NCBI GenBank assembly: GCA_020726505.1
Contig: JAHLEZ010000010.1
Coordinates: 434,001 to 498,000 of the forward strand
Direction: 5' to 3'
DNA: 64,000 nucleotides
From: Leptodontidium sp. MPI-SDFR-AT-0119
Lineage: Eukaryota > Ascomycota > Leotiomycetes > Helotiales > Leptodontidiaceae
In this document: in pieces, positions 9,351-21,899 of the stretch
How the letters are laid out: every line of letters starts with the position of its first letter
Position numbering within the stretch: position 1 is the stretch's first letter
Position numbers and translations under genes: made by a program
Notes under the pieces: model-generated
Database searches by the model: none
What the model was told of the DNA's origin: nothing
What the model saw: only the letters and a program-made list of their open reading frames with translations

Positions 9351-12300
9351 AATTAACTAGTCTTTTAGTAACTTAACTCTCTAACTCTCTCCTTCCCTAG
9401 CGATTACCTTAATAAGGCCGTATTACTTATTAAATAACTTCCTTAGAGGTTAGTTAACGTTCTAGTTCTAAGTATTAACTAATATTAAGTTACTAATATC
9501 TTAATTAATAATACGTCACTTATAATTTATTAGTCGTTTTATTTTATTTTATTAATCCTTAAAGGACAACTATACGACTTTTATAATCTTCTTTATTTAT
9601 AATATTACTTAAAGAACCTCCTCGTAATTAAGTTTCTCTATTATTATAGGCAGAGGCTTTAAGTTAATTAAGTCTTAAGAAGTCCTTAGCTTAACGCTAT
9701 TAAGTAATTAAAAAAGGGATAGGCGGCCTAAGGACTTATATAATAACGTTTATTAAGTAATATTTATAATTAATAAGAGGTCATTTTAATTATCTTAGTA
9801 ATAATAATAAAAAGAATAAAGTTATTATTTAATATATTAGTCTATTACTTTTATTTAATTATTAACGTTTAAGTTATACGCCGTCGTTAGTTTTACTTTA
9901 GTTCTAAAGATACAACAGTATTCCTTTTAAAAGGAGGAGACGAATTAAAGTCCGCGGTTTAAGATAATAAAGTCTAGTATATTAAAGTACTAAATCTAAT
10001 AACCGAGGAAGAAAATAACTATATCCTTAGCCGTGATTATATTATTATAAAGTATTAAGACTAGTTTCTTAGACAAGCGGTTAATAATAACTATAATAAA
10101 GTTATAGCCCTTCTTATTAATTAAAAGTTTAATAAAATCCATTATTAAGTATTAATATAGTTAAGTAAGTATTAATAAAGGGTATAAGAAACTAAGGGTC
10201 TTATTTCTACAAGCTTTTTGTCGAGAGTAACTACAGTTTATTATATATCGAGCTATATTTATAGTAAGGCCGTTTTAATAATATTTACGACTTAGTAATG
10301 CCTTTATCTTTCTAATCCCCGCGTGTATTACTAAAGGCTAAGAATATATATAGCGAATAAGTGTCGTGCGAAGCTCCGGCGACTTTAAAGGCACTTCTAA
10401 GCGGCCTTAAAATAGTAATTTGTCGTTTACTAGCTCGTAATTTAATAATTATTCCTTGACTTTTTATTAAAGAGACTCTAGTAAAGGCGAAGTCTTATTA
10501 ACTAAGAGTACTTAGTTAATAACGTTATATTTTATAATATTATAAGCTATTATAAAATTAAAGTCTAACTCCTTTATAGTAAGCGTTTTTAAGTTAATTA
10601 GTACTCTTATATTAAGCTCGGGTTCTAGCTCTAGCTCGTCACGTGGCTTAGTATCGTAATCTAGGATTATAGCCTTTATAAGTACTAAGAGTATTGTCTC
10701 TATAATATTAATATAAGCGTTTATAAGATCGACGGCGAAGAATTAGAAGTCGCTAGCGACTCACGAGTCGATCTTATTAGTCGGAATTAACTATTAACTG
10801 CGGATAGCCCGCTTACGTGCCTTTATAACTATGAGGTCTTAATCCTGTTAAGACAAAGTATTAATTAATATATTAATTGTCTTAGTATAATATATAATCG
10901 CGAAATAAAAGTTTATAAAGAACTCCGCCTATTAAGCTTGTTAAGTTATAAAGTCTTTAGTAGTTATAAAGTACTTTAAGGCTTAATAATCTATATAAAT
11001 AAAGACATTTTTCTAAGTACTTAAGAGTTTTAAGTAATATTATTTAAATAACTAGAAAATTATTAATATCTCTTTATTATAAATTAAGTAATTAAACTTA
11101 AGGTCTATTATAGTCTTAAAGAAGTATCTCACAAGATAAAAGGTGTCGTCTTCTTAAAATTAAGATAAAATCCTAATAACGACTTTATTAAAGGAATTAG
11201 TCTCTAATTATGTTTACTTAATAAGGTCGTAGTGGCGAAGAACCGGCGTAAACTAGAGGGCTTCTTAGAAAGTCTCTTAAGTATTCTTATAGGCGTTATT
11301 AAAGACAAAGGGAACGTCCTTTTTAGTGAATATTATAAGGGGTTATATAATACGATTATAGTCCTTAATAAACCGGCGATAGAAGTTATAAAAGCAGAAG
11401 TAACTTTATATACTTTATATATTATCGGCGTATTATTAGTCCTTAATCACACTAATCTTCTTTAAGTCTACCTCTACGTTATTAATACTAATAATAAATC
11501 TTAAGAATCTTATCTTTTATATATTAAACTTAGACTTCTTAATATTAGCCTAAGGTTTATATACTTATAGTATTTTTATTACTTTCTTAATATAGACCTT
11601 ATATTCCTCGGGAGTAAACAAGTATATTAAGATGTCGTTTATATAAGCCACGTAAAAGTCGTTAAGATACTTTATAAAAATATTATTAATAAAACACTAA
11701 AAAGTCGCCGGATTATTTATAAGACTAAAAGGAAGGACCTTATATTTATAAGTATTATATTAAGTATAAAAAGTTATATAATCTTTACTCTTAAGGGACA
11801 TATAAATATAATAAAAAGCTTATTAAATATTAAACTTTGTGAAGACCTTTACCTTATAAATACGTACTATTATTTTATTAATTAAAGAGATTAAGTATAA
11901 ATCCTTCTTTAATAAGGCATTTAACTTCTAGTAGTCGACATATAATTAGAGACTACTATTAGCTTTCTTGGCAAAGAAAATAAGGGTTATATATAGTACA
12001 TTAAAGGGTTTAATAAAACCTTTATATAAGTTATTAATAATATATCGCTTAGTCTTTAATAATTATTCTTTAGTTATACGCTAAAGAAGTTTAAAGGATA
12101 AGTTATTCTTAGTAAACTTGATCTAGTAGTCTACGCCTTAGTAGTATATTAATAACTTGTTAGAGGCTTATTAAGAGAAGAGGGGAGTATACTCTCGATA
12201 CTTTGCCGGGAGCTTCTTATTTATTAGTTCGTTGTCTTATATATATTTAGCTTCTAAGGCCTCTTTTAAAGTCAGGTCTCTATTTATTAATACAAGTTCG

Positions 12301-13380
12301 ACACTTAATTAGTTTAAGGCCTTTTACTAGTAACAAGTTAACTCTTAGTCGATTTTATATATTAATATTACGAAGGTTTTTACTTTATTCTTTTTAACTC
12401 TTTTAAGTTAAAAGTACGTTATAAATATTACTACTACTAATATAAGGAAGATCTCTATTATAAGCGCCTTTAATTAGTAATTCGCTAAAAAAGCTTTATA
12501 AGTTTTCTTATTTTAAAGTAATAGTCTTAAATCACAGGATATTAAGGGGTTTAATTAATCTTTTATAACTTATAAGCGCTCTTTAACCTCTCTAATAAAA
12601 CTCGAGGGTCGAGTCGGCGAGACACTAATTATAAGTTATATAGAGACCTTTAACTTAGGGGAATCGTTAAGTGCCGCAATCTTAGCTTACTTCCGGTAAT
12701 AGTCATTTATATCTATAAGAATATCCTTTTGTTCCGTATCGAGTTAATAAGACTTAATGATTAACTTATTAAAATAGTTAATATCGACGAAGACTTGCTA
12801 GTTAAAGTATAACTAAACAGGTATATTTAATAACTACTCTAGTCGATTTCAGTTCTTTATATACGACTATTTAAAGTCGTAATACTTAAGGAACTTCTAA
12901 TTAATTAAGACGTTAGTATTACTTAAGTCGGTCACTAAAAAGGAGAAGTTAATTTGCTAGCAGTTAATTATTAAAGTAAGTAAGACGGCTATATTAATTA
13001 AAGGAGAGATATAAAGGAAATATTAAATTACTTAATAAGTTAATATATAAAAGAGGTTTTAATAATACTAAAAATATTAATTTTATTATTAATATATATA
13101 AGTGTCTTGATAAAGAATCTATTCCTTTTTAGTTTAATACTAATTAAAAATTATTGTCTTTTAATAAAAGTATAAAAATTAAATATTAAGTCTTTTTATA
13201 AATTATAACTTATATTAAAGTATAAGTCTTTATTATAACTTAAGAATTTTTTAAGAGCTCGTTAGTCTTTAAATCCTCGCTAATAACTAACTAAGAAATC
13301 GACTTATTAAGAGCTTAGTCTTTATAGCGCTTAAGACAGTCGTTAGCTTAATAGCCGGTCTTATTATAATAAAGATAAGA
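9350..13380 (-). pseudogene. B1 pol (integrase, RNase H, RT, protease), RIP-inactivated
   Basis: Minus-strand polyprotein collinear with B4 read in reverse: integrase about 9400-10330, RNase H about 11040-11480, RT about 11550-12230, protease about 12870-12990. The frames are dense with TAA/TAG. The open frame on the opposite strand at 11232-11465 is an antisense shadow of the RNase H/RT region. Confidence 0.7.
13336..13377 (-). pseudogene. B1 Gag zinc knuckle, RIP-mutated
   Basis: The 14 codons read Y-L-Y-Y-N-K-T-G-Y-*-A-N-D-C, which is CX2CX4HX4C with the first two Cys and the His changed to Tyr and Gln to stop. The final Cys survives. Each change is a single G-to-A or C-to-T transition. 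Confidence 0.85.
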
Positions 13381-14033
13381 GGAAGTACGGGAGACTTTAG
13401 TCAACGTAAGACGGGCGAAAGAAAGGGTGTACACTAGCGAGTATTTAATAATTATCTTAGAGTCAAGGTTAAAGGTCTCCTTACTATAGTAACTGGCGTA
13501 AGGGAAGTAATACGCCAGTTTTCCTTTTTTAAAATACCGCGCGAGTCGTTAGTATTAAAGGCTATATTAGACTAAGCTTTATAAGTTAAAATAGTTTCTT
13601 TTAAAGTAATATTACAAGTCTCTTAGTCTATAATAACTAGGAATTTATTAAGAGTAATATAATCGTCGTTTATTTTATACTTCTTAATATAAATTATATA
13701 TTTAAGGGCCAGGGATACTTTCTCACTTATATCCTCGAACTAATAAGCGCGGGCGATTTTACTTATAATAACGTATAACGTGAATTTAATCTAGAAATCA
13801 TTATATATTATATTACTTATAACAAGTTAATTATATAGTCTCTTAGTAATTTAAACTTAGTTATAATTAAAGAATTACTAGTTTAACGCCTTTAATACGT
13901 TGACTATTATATTAAAAGTTCTAATATAGTCGGGATTTATATATTAAAGGATAATAATCTTAGTTTCGTTAGTAATATATTAAAAATAAGCCTTAACTTA
14001 AGACATCTTACTCTTAAAGTTATTAAAGTACTC

Positions 14034-15910
14034 TTATTAAGGTACTAGTTAAAGGCTACCTTAATAAAAAGAGAGTCAAAAAGACTATTATAAAAGAAAT
14101 ACTAAAAGGACTTAAATAAATCCTTGTTAAGAGAAGTTATTTACTTTTAAGTAAGTATTATTCTTTAAATTTAAAGTAATATATTAATAATTTATAAAGA
14201 AAAAGCTATTAAAGGCTAAGTATATTAGAGATAGTAAATATATTAATATTCTTTCTTAGCCTTTAAAAAATGTTACTACTTATTACTTAGCGAGGATTTT
14301 AACTAATTATAAAGACTTCTTTAAATAAAAGTCAGCTCTTAAAGAGTTACTCTTATTTAGGGGTTATAAGTGTCTTTTTTTACTAAAGTTTTACTACGAG
14401 TTAAACTTAATTAAGATGTATTAAGCGTTTTATAAGAACTTATATTAATAAGTTTAAAAAGAGACTTTTCTAAAAGTAAGTTATTAACTTATTTTAAAAT
14501 TTAATAACTAATAAACTTTTAAGTTAAAGAAGTAACTTTAAAAGCTTTAAACTCTTATCCTCTTAATACGCTACGTAAATATATTAATAAAGCTTTACGC
14601 TTTATAAATACTTACTAAAAGGGGCTTAGCTTTAAGTAAACTACGTAATATATAAAGAAATAAAGTAGTTATAAAATTATCTCTGAGATTATAATAAAGG
14701 AGTTTAATATAGTCCTAGAGAACTAAGTAAAGGTTAACGAGTTAGTTTAATTTTATTAGTTAGATTTTATATTTATTTATTAGTACAGTAGTTAGCTTAA
14801 TAATTATAAAAGTGCTTTATTTAAAATCCTCTTAAGAATTAAGTATTTCTCTCTTTGACTTTATCTTAGAACCTTTGTTTAACTTTATTATCTCAAAAGT
14901 TATAACTCCTCTAAACTAATAATAAGATACACTAAAATCGTTATTTATAGTCTACTTTTAACCTCCCCTAATAATAATAGCTTTAACCCTCTTATTCTTT
15001 TATAATAAAGCTTTAATTAGTTCTTTAGAAGCTTTTATAACTTAATTAATATATATCTTAATTATTATATTAATTTTGTTTGAAGAGAAATAATATAAAG
15101 ATAGACTTATAAATTAAGTTAATTATATATTATAATATTAAATAGATTAAATTAAATATACTTTTACTTCTAAGGAAGCGACTTAATTAAGAAGTAATCG
15201 TTTAATATTTAATATTATAGCTCTCTCTAATAAAGAATCGTCGAGAGTTATAAAAGTCTCTTAATATAACTAACGTAAAATATATTATTAATAATACTCT
15301 TTCAAATAAATTAATTACTTATAAATAATTGTCACTTAATTAGTTATAATTATTAAGTATTAAAGTAAGTGAAGTTATTAATATTTAAGGAAAAAGAAAT
15401 TCTGTAAATAAAGAAAGACTCTTATATTATAACATAGTAATATATATGCTAATAACTAAATATTAGCACTTATTAAGATATTACTTAATTAATAAGAATA
15501 TATTATATTATTATATTATACTTTTTATATATTATTTAATTATTTAAAAATAATAATACTTAAAACGTTATTAAAAAAAAAATATTATAATAATTAAATG
15601 AGTCTTACTAATAATATTAACTTTTTTTTCTTATAGAATATTATAATATAATTAATAACGAATTTAGAAGTAAAAAGAATTATATAATATTTATTATAAC
15701 TTTTAAAAAATATATAAATATAAAATAAAAATCTTAAAAAAATAATCCCGTTAAGACCTTACTTATATAAGTATAACTTCTTTATTATTAGCCCGATTAG
15801 GCTAAAAGTGGGTCTATTCGAACGCTAGCAATTTATTACATCTAATAAATTAAACAAATATATTATATTACTTAATTCTTAAAATTGTCGGTTTTAAGGC
15901 GGTCCGACTG
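14034..15910 (+). mobile_element. Truncated D-family DNA transposon D2
   Basis: Inverted relative to D1: 14034-15910 matches the reverse complement of about 20697-22570, including the terminal inverted repeat GTCGGTTTTAAGGCGGTCC at 15889-15906. The transposase C-terminal part is at 14260-14440, with residues of the CELN-x-x-x block and the catalytic Glu replaced by Lys (14413-14415). The other end is lost at the B1 junction. The intact end is followed by TA (15911-15912) and then Copia A RT, so D2 originally inserted into that RT. Confidence 0.8.
14600..15888. other. D2 sub-terminal non-coding region
   Basis: About 1.3 kb of very AT-rich DNA between the transposase C terminus and the TIR, also present in D1 (about 20720-22000). 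I see no gene in it. Confidence 0.5.
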
Positions 15911-17120
15911 TAGACAGATTCAAGTAAGACAGTATAGTAGTAGAGGTTAATCGTGCACTCTATAGACTCAAAGATTCGCTAGTACTATAGTACAGAGACT
16001 TTACTAGAACTTTATTAAAGTTAAGGTTAATCTCTTATAAAGAGGAGCCTTATATTTTCATAAACAAGTAACGTTTAGTCTTTATTATCTTTTATATCGA
16101 CAATACTTAAGTATTATATTACACTTTAGCCCTTAGAGACGCTCAACTTATTATTAATAACTTAAATACAGTATACGAGTTTATTAGAGGAGAACTAATA
16201 ATGTAGTTTTTAAGTGTTTAAGTTATTAAAGATCGTCAAATAAAGACTATTTCTTTAATATACGACACTTATATCTAAAAGGTTACTTTATAATTTGACT
16301 TAATAAATAGAAATTACTTAAGTACTTTATTACTTTAAGTTAAACTACTAAAGAATTAAGGGCAAGTAACCTTAATTTAAATTAAGAAGTATTAAGAGAA
16401 AGTTAATTTAGTACTTTATATAGTAATTATATTACACATAAACGTTACATTTATAACTTTAAGACTTTCTTACTTCTTAATTAACCCCTCTTTAAAGTAC
16501 CTTATAATAGTTAACTAAATTATTCGTTACCTTTTTAGAACTTAATTTTTAGCGATCACTTATAATTATAAGTTACGCGACTCTTAACTTATTATAACTT
16601 TAAATACTTTATTTATAGACGATCTCGAAACTAGGCGTTCTTTTAATAATTATATTATAATACTTTTTAGAGGTTTAATCTTATTGAAAGCGGCTTTATA
16701 AGATACAGTCACTATTTTAATTATATAAGCTAAGCTTTTAGGCGTTAAATACACGGCTAAGGAGATTATACCTTTATAATATTTCTTTCGGGAATTACGT
16801 CTTAAGTTAAGGGAAATTTAAAGAATCTTTTATAATAATTAATAAATAATACTATTAATCGTTAAAGAAAATTAGCGTATCTTTATTAAGTTACGCCACG
16901 TTAATATTTAAAATATATAATTACGCCAAGAGTTTTAAAAGGGCACTTTTTTAGTCGAATATTTACTTACAAGTTATATACCCGCTAATAGACTTATAAA
17001 GAACCTCTTTCAGTAGAAATTTGAGAATTTTATTACTCTTATTAACATAGTAAATATTCGTGCTTAACTAGAGTAACTTATTATAAAGCCCTTACTTTAA
17101 AGTAAGTCTTTATATACGTT
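15911..17120 (+). pseudogene. Copia A reverse transcriptase (C-terminal half) and RNase H
   Basis: The frame begins in RT at 15916 with VDRFK, then VNRALYRLKDSLVL*YRDF, KEEPYIFIN and FIIFYIDNT. The latter corresponds to the YVDD box, with Val to Ile and Asp to Asn. RNase H follows (about 16560-17050): DDLETRRSF, ILLKAAL, TISTTQAELLAL-type residues, and finally the KLRHVNIQNIWLRQE and EYLPTS blocks of Copia C termini. RIP stops are throughout. Confidence 0.8.
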
Positions 17121-17639
17121 ATTTACTTTTCCTTTATTATAAGAGTATTTTCTTATATATTTGTTATTCCTTTGTAAATTCTCTTGTTGTTTTATTTACT
17201 TAAAGAGTAATTAAACTTAGGGGTGAAATTCATAGTATTTAAAAGATTTAATTACTTTTAATAATTATTCGCTTTTATAATAAAAGTAACGTAACGTAAG
17301 TAAATTATAAGGGGACACTTAGTTATTTAGAAGTTCTTAAGCCTCGCCTTATAAAAAGAGAATAACTTAATTATCTTTAAGTAGTAAGCCCCGAACTTCT
17401 TTAGTTAGAGTAATTAAAGTACTTCTAATTATATTATAAAACTCGTTAATATAAGCGGCCGAAGCCTCTTCTTTAAAAGTAAGAGCTAAAGCTCTACTAA
17501 TACTAGTAAGTCTACGAGTAAGCTCCAGAGAGAATAAAGTACTAGTAGTAATAGTAAGTTACTCGCCAGTAACCCGCGCGAGAGACTCCGGAGTACTGAA
17601 GTTCTCTTTATTTAAAAGAAATTAACTGAATTAGCCTTA
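17121..17639. other. Copia A 3' region, no gene seen
   Basis: About 0.5 kb between the end of RNase H and the antisense frame; RIPped, with no recognisable motif. The region 18241-18567 before the LTR contains an (ATTA)n-like run near 18318-18335. Confidence 0.4.
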
Positions 17640-18240
17640 ATTTTATAGTAAATTCGAAAAACAAAATAATATATTAAACTCCTTAATAATAGTACTACCC
17701 TTATCTTTCTCCTCCTTATTACCTCCTCTAAATCTAGTTACTTTACTAATAGCGGCAATAATAACTTGACCCTTAAGGGCCACAAAAACAGGAGCTCTTA
17801 GGCGCTTTAATTCTTAAAAAAGTTAGTAATTATACGTTAAAAAAGAATAACCTAAGGAATTTACCTTCTCGCCTACGTTATTCAAGAGCGTAGCCTAGTA
17901 AACTAAGAAAGGAGCCTAAGTAGCCGCGGGAGTAACCTTATAAGAGTGGCCTAAGGCGCACGTAAAGTAGCGAGCACCCCGACTAACTATATTAAAGTAC
18001 TCTCTACTACTCTTAATTTAAAGGGCGTTATTAATATAACTTAAATAAATAACTAACTACTTATCTCCCTTAACTCGAGGAGCACGAGCACAAGTAACTA
18101 GAGTAACCGCAATAACTCTCTTTAAAGTAAGAGTAGCCTTTAGAGCCTTCTTAGCCTCCTCCTTCTTCTTCGCTTACTATAATTAGTAATATTTAAATTA
18201 ATATATAGCCTTAAAATCAACGATTAACTTAATAAAAATC
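17640..18240 (-). pseudogene. Antisense open-frame remnant between Copia A pol and 3' LTR
   Basis: About 190 codons in a single minus frame in which all visible stops are TAG/TAA. It starts with a Lys/Glu/Ala-rich stretch AKKKEEAKKALKATLTLKRV, followed by SRGARYFTCALGHSYKVTP, LRAPVFVALKGQVIIAAISK and, near the end, a KEEKDKGSTIIKEF stretch. It ends TAA near 17643. I do not recognise the family. It could be an extra antisense ORF of the retrotransposon or a captured gene fragment; chance is possible but a long single-frame run is uncommon in such AT-rich DNA. Confidence 0.4.
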
Positions 18241-18567
18241 AATTTAATAACTTATAATAGTAGCCAAATAATCAGCCTTAACGGCCTAAGTAAAGTGCTT
18301 TAATATACTTATAGTATTAATTAATTAATTAATTGGTTATTAATTGGTTGATTAGTTAATAGATCGAAAGGTCGATTTATATATGTTATAGAGAAGTTAT
18401 AGGATTAAAAATTAAGTAAGGGATGCGCCACTTTAAATAGAACGGTTATTTGCCTAACTTAGTAATATAAGAATAGTTGTGGCCTAATTATTTAGTTTAG
18501 TGTTTGCTCTCGCTTAAAGTAACTAATCATAATATTAGTAGCTTACTATTGTCACTTAGCTAGGGGG

Positions 18568-18753
18568 TGTCGTATAGGCACAGGCTAATACTTAGTTAGT
18601 TGTGCGCTATACTAGCTTCAGATTCTACTAGCGTATATTACTTTCAGGGGAATAACGTGTTCCCCTAATTTCCTTATATATTTTAAGAGAACAATTAATC
18701 ACTTTAATTCTCCTTACGTTAATCGTAAGGCTCTACTTCACTTCTGCACTATA
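18568..18753 (+). repeat. Copia A 3' LTR (186 bp)
   Basis: Matches the 5' LTR apart from transitions and a 4-base insertion (AGAACAATTAATCAC versus AGAATAATCAC). The AGGGGAA/TTCCCCT hairpin is preserved at 18646-18666. Preceded by the purine tract TAGGGGG. Confidence 0.9.
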
Positions 18754-20696
18754 GCTTAATATTTAATAAGCTTTTTACTATATTTATATGTCCCCTGAGA
18801 GTAAAGATTATACGGCCTTTTATACTTAATATAATACGTATAAATATAAAGTCTTTCCCCTTAACTTTATTAATAGTCCGGCGACTTTCTAGCGTTTTAT
18901 TAATAATATCTTTATAAAGTACTTTAACGACTTCTATATAACTTATATAAACGATATTCTTATATATTCATTAACTCTTAAGGAATATAAGGTCTATATT
19001 AAGAAAGTAATAGTAATATTATAAGTACACAGGCTTTAAGTTAATATTAAGAAGTCTGAGTTTATTATATAAAAAATAAAGTTCTTAAGATTTATTATTA
19101 AAGTCAATAGTATAAAAGTAGACTTAAAGAAGATTAATGTAATTAAGGATTAATAATACGTTAATAATATATAAAGTATATAAAGTTATCTTAGTTTTTA
19201 TAACTTTTATTACTAGTTTATTAAAGATTATAATTATATTATATAACCTTTTATAATATCTACTAAAAAGGACGTTCCCTTTATCTTTAATAACACTTAT
19301 AAAAACACTTAAAAGACTCTTTAAAAAGCCCTTTAGTTTATATTAATTCTTTATTATTATGACTTTATTAAGTAAATATAACTAAAGACTAATTCTTTTA
19401 ATAAAGTTATTACTAAGATTTTATTTTAACTTTAAAAGGATAATACCTTTTACTTTATAAAATACTTCTTTAAGACTATAATAAACCTTAAACTTAATTA
19501 CTTAATTTATAATAAAAAGATATTAGTAATTTTCTAATTATTTAAGTAATATTACTTAGAGTTCTTAAGTACTTAAAGGAACGTCTTTATTTATATAAAC
19601 TATTAAGCTTTAAAGTACTTTATAATTATTAAGGACTTTATAATTAAGTAAACTTAATAAACTAAGTTCTTTATAGACTTTTATTTTATAATTATATATT
19701 ATATTAAAACGACTAATATATTAATTAATACTTTATTTTAACAAGATTAAGACTTTATAATTATAAAAGTACGTAAGCGGGCTATTTATAGTTAATAGTT
19801 AATTCTAACTAACAAAATTAACTCGCGAGTCACTAGTGACTTTTAACTCTTTACTATTAATACTATAGACGCTTATATCGAAGTTATAAAGACGATACTT
19901 ATAGACGCTATAATCCCAGATCGCGATACTAAGACACGTGACGAGCATGAGCTAGAGCTAAAGCTAGAGTCGAATACGAGAGTACTAATTAACCCGGAGA
20001 CCCTTATTATAGAGGAGTTAAACTTTAACTCTATAATAGTATATAATATCGCGGAATATAAGTACTCTTAGTTAATAAGTTATCCCCTTTACTAAAGCCT
20101 TTTTAATAAAAAGCTAAAGAGTAGTTATTAAACTACGAGTTAATAAATAATAAGTTACTTTTCTAAGGCTGCCTAAAAGTACTTTTAAAACCACCGGAGC
20201 TTTATACGACACTTATTTACTATATATATTCTTAACTTTTAGTAATACACGTAAAGATTAGAAAAATAAAGGCGTTACTAAGTCGAAAATATAATTAAAA
20301 CAGCTTTATTATAAATATAACTCGATACGTAATAAACTGTAGTTACTTTTAATAAAAAGCCCGTAAGGATAAGACCCTTGGCTTTTTATACCCCTTATTA
20401 ATCCCTACTTAATTATACTAATACCTTACAATAGACTTCACGAAGTTATTATTAAACAAGTATAGTTATAACTTTGTTATAGTTATTCTTAACTGCTTAT
20501 TTAAGAAACTAATCTTAATACTTTATAATAATATAATTATAACTAAAGGTATAATTATTCTCTTTTTTATTTATTAGACTCGACACTTTAGTATATTAGA
20601 TTTTATTATCTTCGACTATAAACTTTAGTTTGTCTCCTCCTTTTAAAAGGAGTATTATTATATCCTTAGAACTAAAGTAAAATTAACGATAGTGTA
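18754..20696 (+). pseudogene. B2 pol: C-terminal RT, RNase H, integrase N-terminal half
   Basis: Continues the RT broken by Copia A. The catalytic box reads YINDILIYS at 18944-18970; the YVDD box has lost Val to Ile and its first Asp to Asn. RNase H follows (about 19240-19700), then linker and the first half of the integrase to 20696, where D1 is inserted at a TA. Collinear with B4. A second, separate copy of the same blocks occurs in B5. Confidence 0.8.
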
Positions 20697-20723
20697 CAGT
20701 CAGACCGCCTCAAAACTGACAAT
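20697..20723 (+). repeat. D1 left terminal inverted repeat
   Basis: CAGTCAGACCGCCTCAAAAC followed by TGACAA; pairs with 25199-25225. Confidence 0.85.
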
Positions 20724-21899
20724 TTTAAGAATTAAGTAATATAATATATCTATTTAATCTATTAAATATAATAAATTACTAGCGTTCGAATAGACCCACT
20801 TTTAGCCTAATCGGGCTAATAATAAAGAAGTTATACTTATATAAGTAAGGTCTTAACGGGATTATTTTTTTTAAGATTTTTATTTTATATTTATATATTT
20901 TTTAAAAGTTATAATAAATATTATATAATTCTTTTTACTTCTAAATTCGTTATTAATTATATTATAATATTCTATAAGAAAAAAAAGTTAATATTATTAG
21001 TAAGACTCATTTAATTATTATAATATTTTTTTTTTAATAACGTTTTAAGTATTATTATTTTTTAAATAATTAAATAATATATAAAAAGTATAATATAATA
21101 ATATAATATATTCTTATTAATTAAGTAATATCTTAATAAGTGCTAATATTTAGTTATTAGCATATATATTACTATGTTATAATATAAGAGTCTTTCTTTA
21201 TTTACAGAATTTCTTTTTCCTTAAATATTAATAACTTCACTTACTTTAATACTTAATAATTATAACTAATTAAGTGACAATTATTTATAAGTAATTAATT
21301 TATTTGAAAGAGTATTATTAATAATATATTTTACGTTAGTTATATTAAGAGACTTTTATAACTCTCGACGATTCTTTATTAGAGAGAGCTATAATATTAA
21401 ATATTAAACGATTACTTCTTAATTAAGTCGCTTCCTTAGAAGTAAAAGTATATTTAATTTAATCTATTTAATATTATAATATATAATTAACTTAATTTAT
21501 AAGTCTATCTTTATATTATTTCTCTTCAAACAAAATTAATATAATAATTAAGATATATATTAATTAAGTTATAAAAGCTTCTAAAGAACTAATTAAAGCT
21601 TTATTATAAAAGAATAAGAGGGTTAAAGCTATTATTATTAGGGGAGGTTAAAAGTAGACTATAAATAACGATTTTAGTGTATCTTATTATTAGTTTAGAG
21701 GAGTTATAACCTTTAAGATAATAAAGTTAGACGAAAGTTCTAAGATAGAGTTAAAGAGAGAGATACTTAATTCTTAAGTAGATTCTAAATAAAGTACTTT
21801 TATAATTACTAAGCTAGTTACTACACTAGTAAATAAATATAAAATCTAACTAATAAAATCAAGTTAACTCGTTAACCTCTACTTAGTTCTCTAGGACTA

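Larger units (their letters stand above)
8643..14033 (-). mobile_element. Chromovirus B1, 5' truncated, inside Copia A
   Basis: Minus-strand B-family copy. From its 3' LTR (8643-8948) the order leftward in the element is chromodomain, integrase, RNase H, RT, protease, zinc knuckle (13336-13377) and part of gag. Similarity to other B copies stops near 14033, where D2 sequence begins; there is no 5' LTR. The missing B1 5' end, the missing D2 half and the missing Copia A pol point to one or more deletions here. Confidence 0.8.
7249..18753 (+). mobile_element. Copia LTR retrotransposon A with nested B1 and D2
   Basis: Bounded by direct LTRs 7249-7430 and 18568-18753 and by a 5-bp duplication GCTTA (7244-7248, 18754-18758). 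Paralogues B4 and B5 show the unoccupied site AAAGCTTAATATTTAG. Own sequence is 7249-8642 (LTR, leader, gag) and 15911-18753 (second half of RT, RNase H, 3' region, LTR). Protease, integrase and the first half of RT are missing; between them lie truncated chromovirus B1 and truncated transposon D2. RIP-inactivated. Confidence 0.88.

Noticed and set aside
11232..11465. 77-codon plus frame and the related 39431-39715 (minus) and 39498-39749 (plus) frames
   Set aside because: The first two are antisense to the RT/RNase H region; 39498-39749 runs across the RNase H/Copia C junction and its C-terminal part is LTR.
17210..17240. TTAGGGGTGAAATTCAT resembles a conserved 18S rRNA phrase
   Set aside because: Flanking sequence does not follow the rRNA; a 16-base chance match in Copia A 3' DNA.
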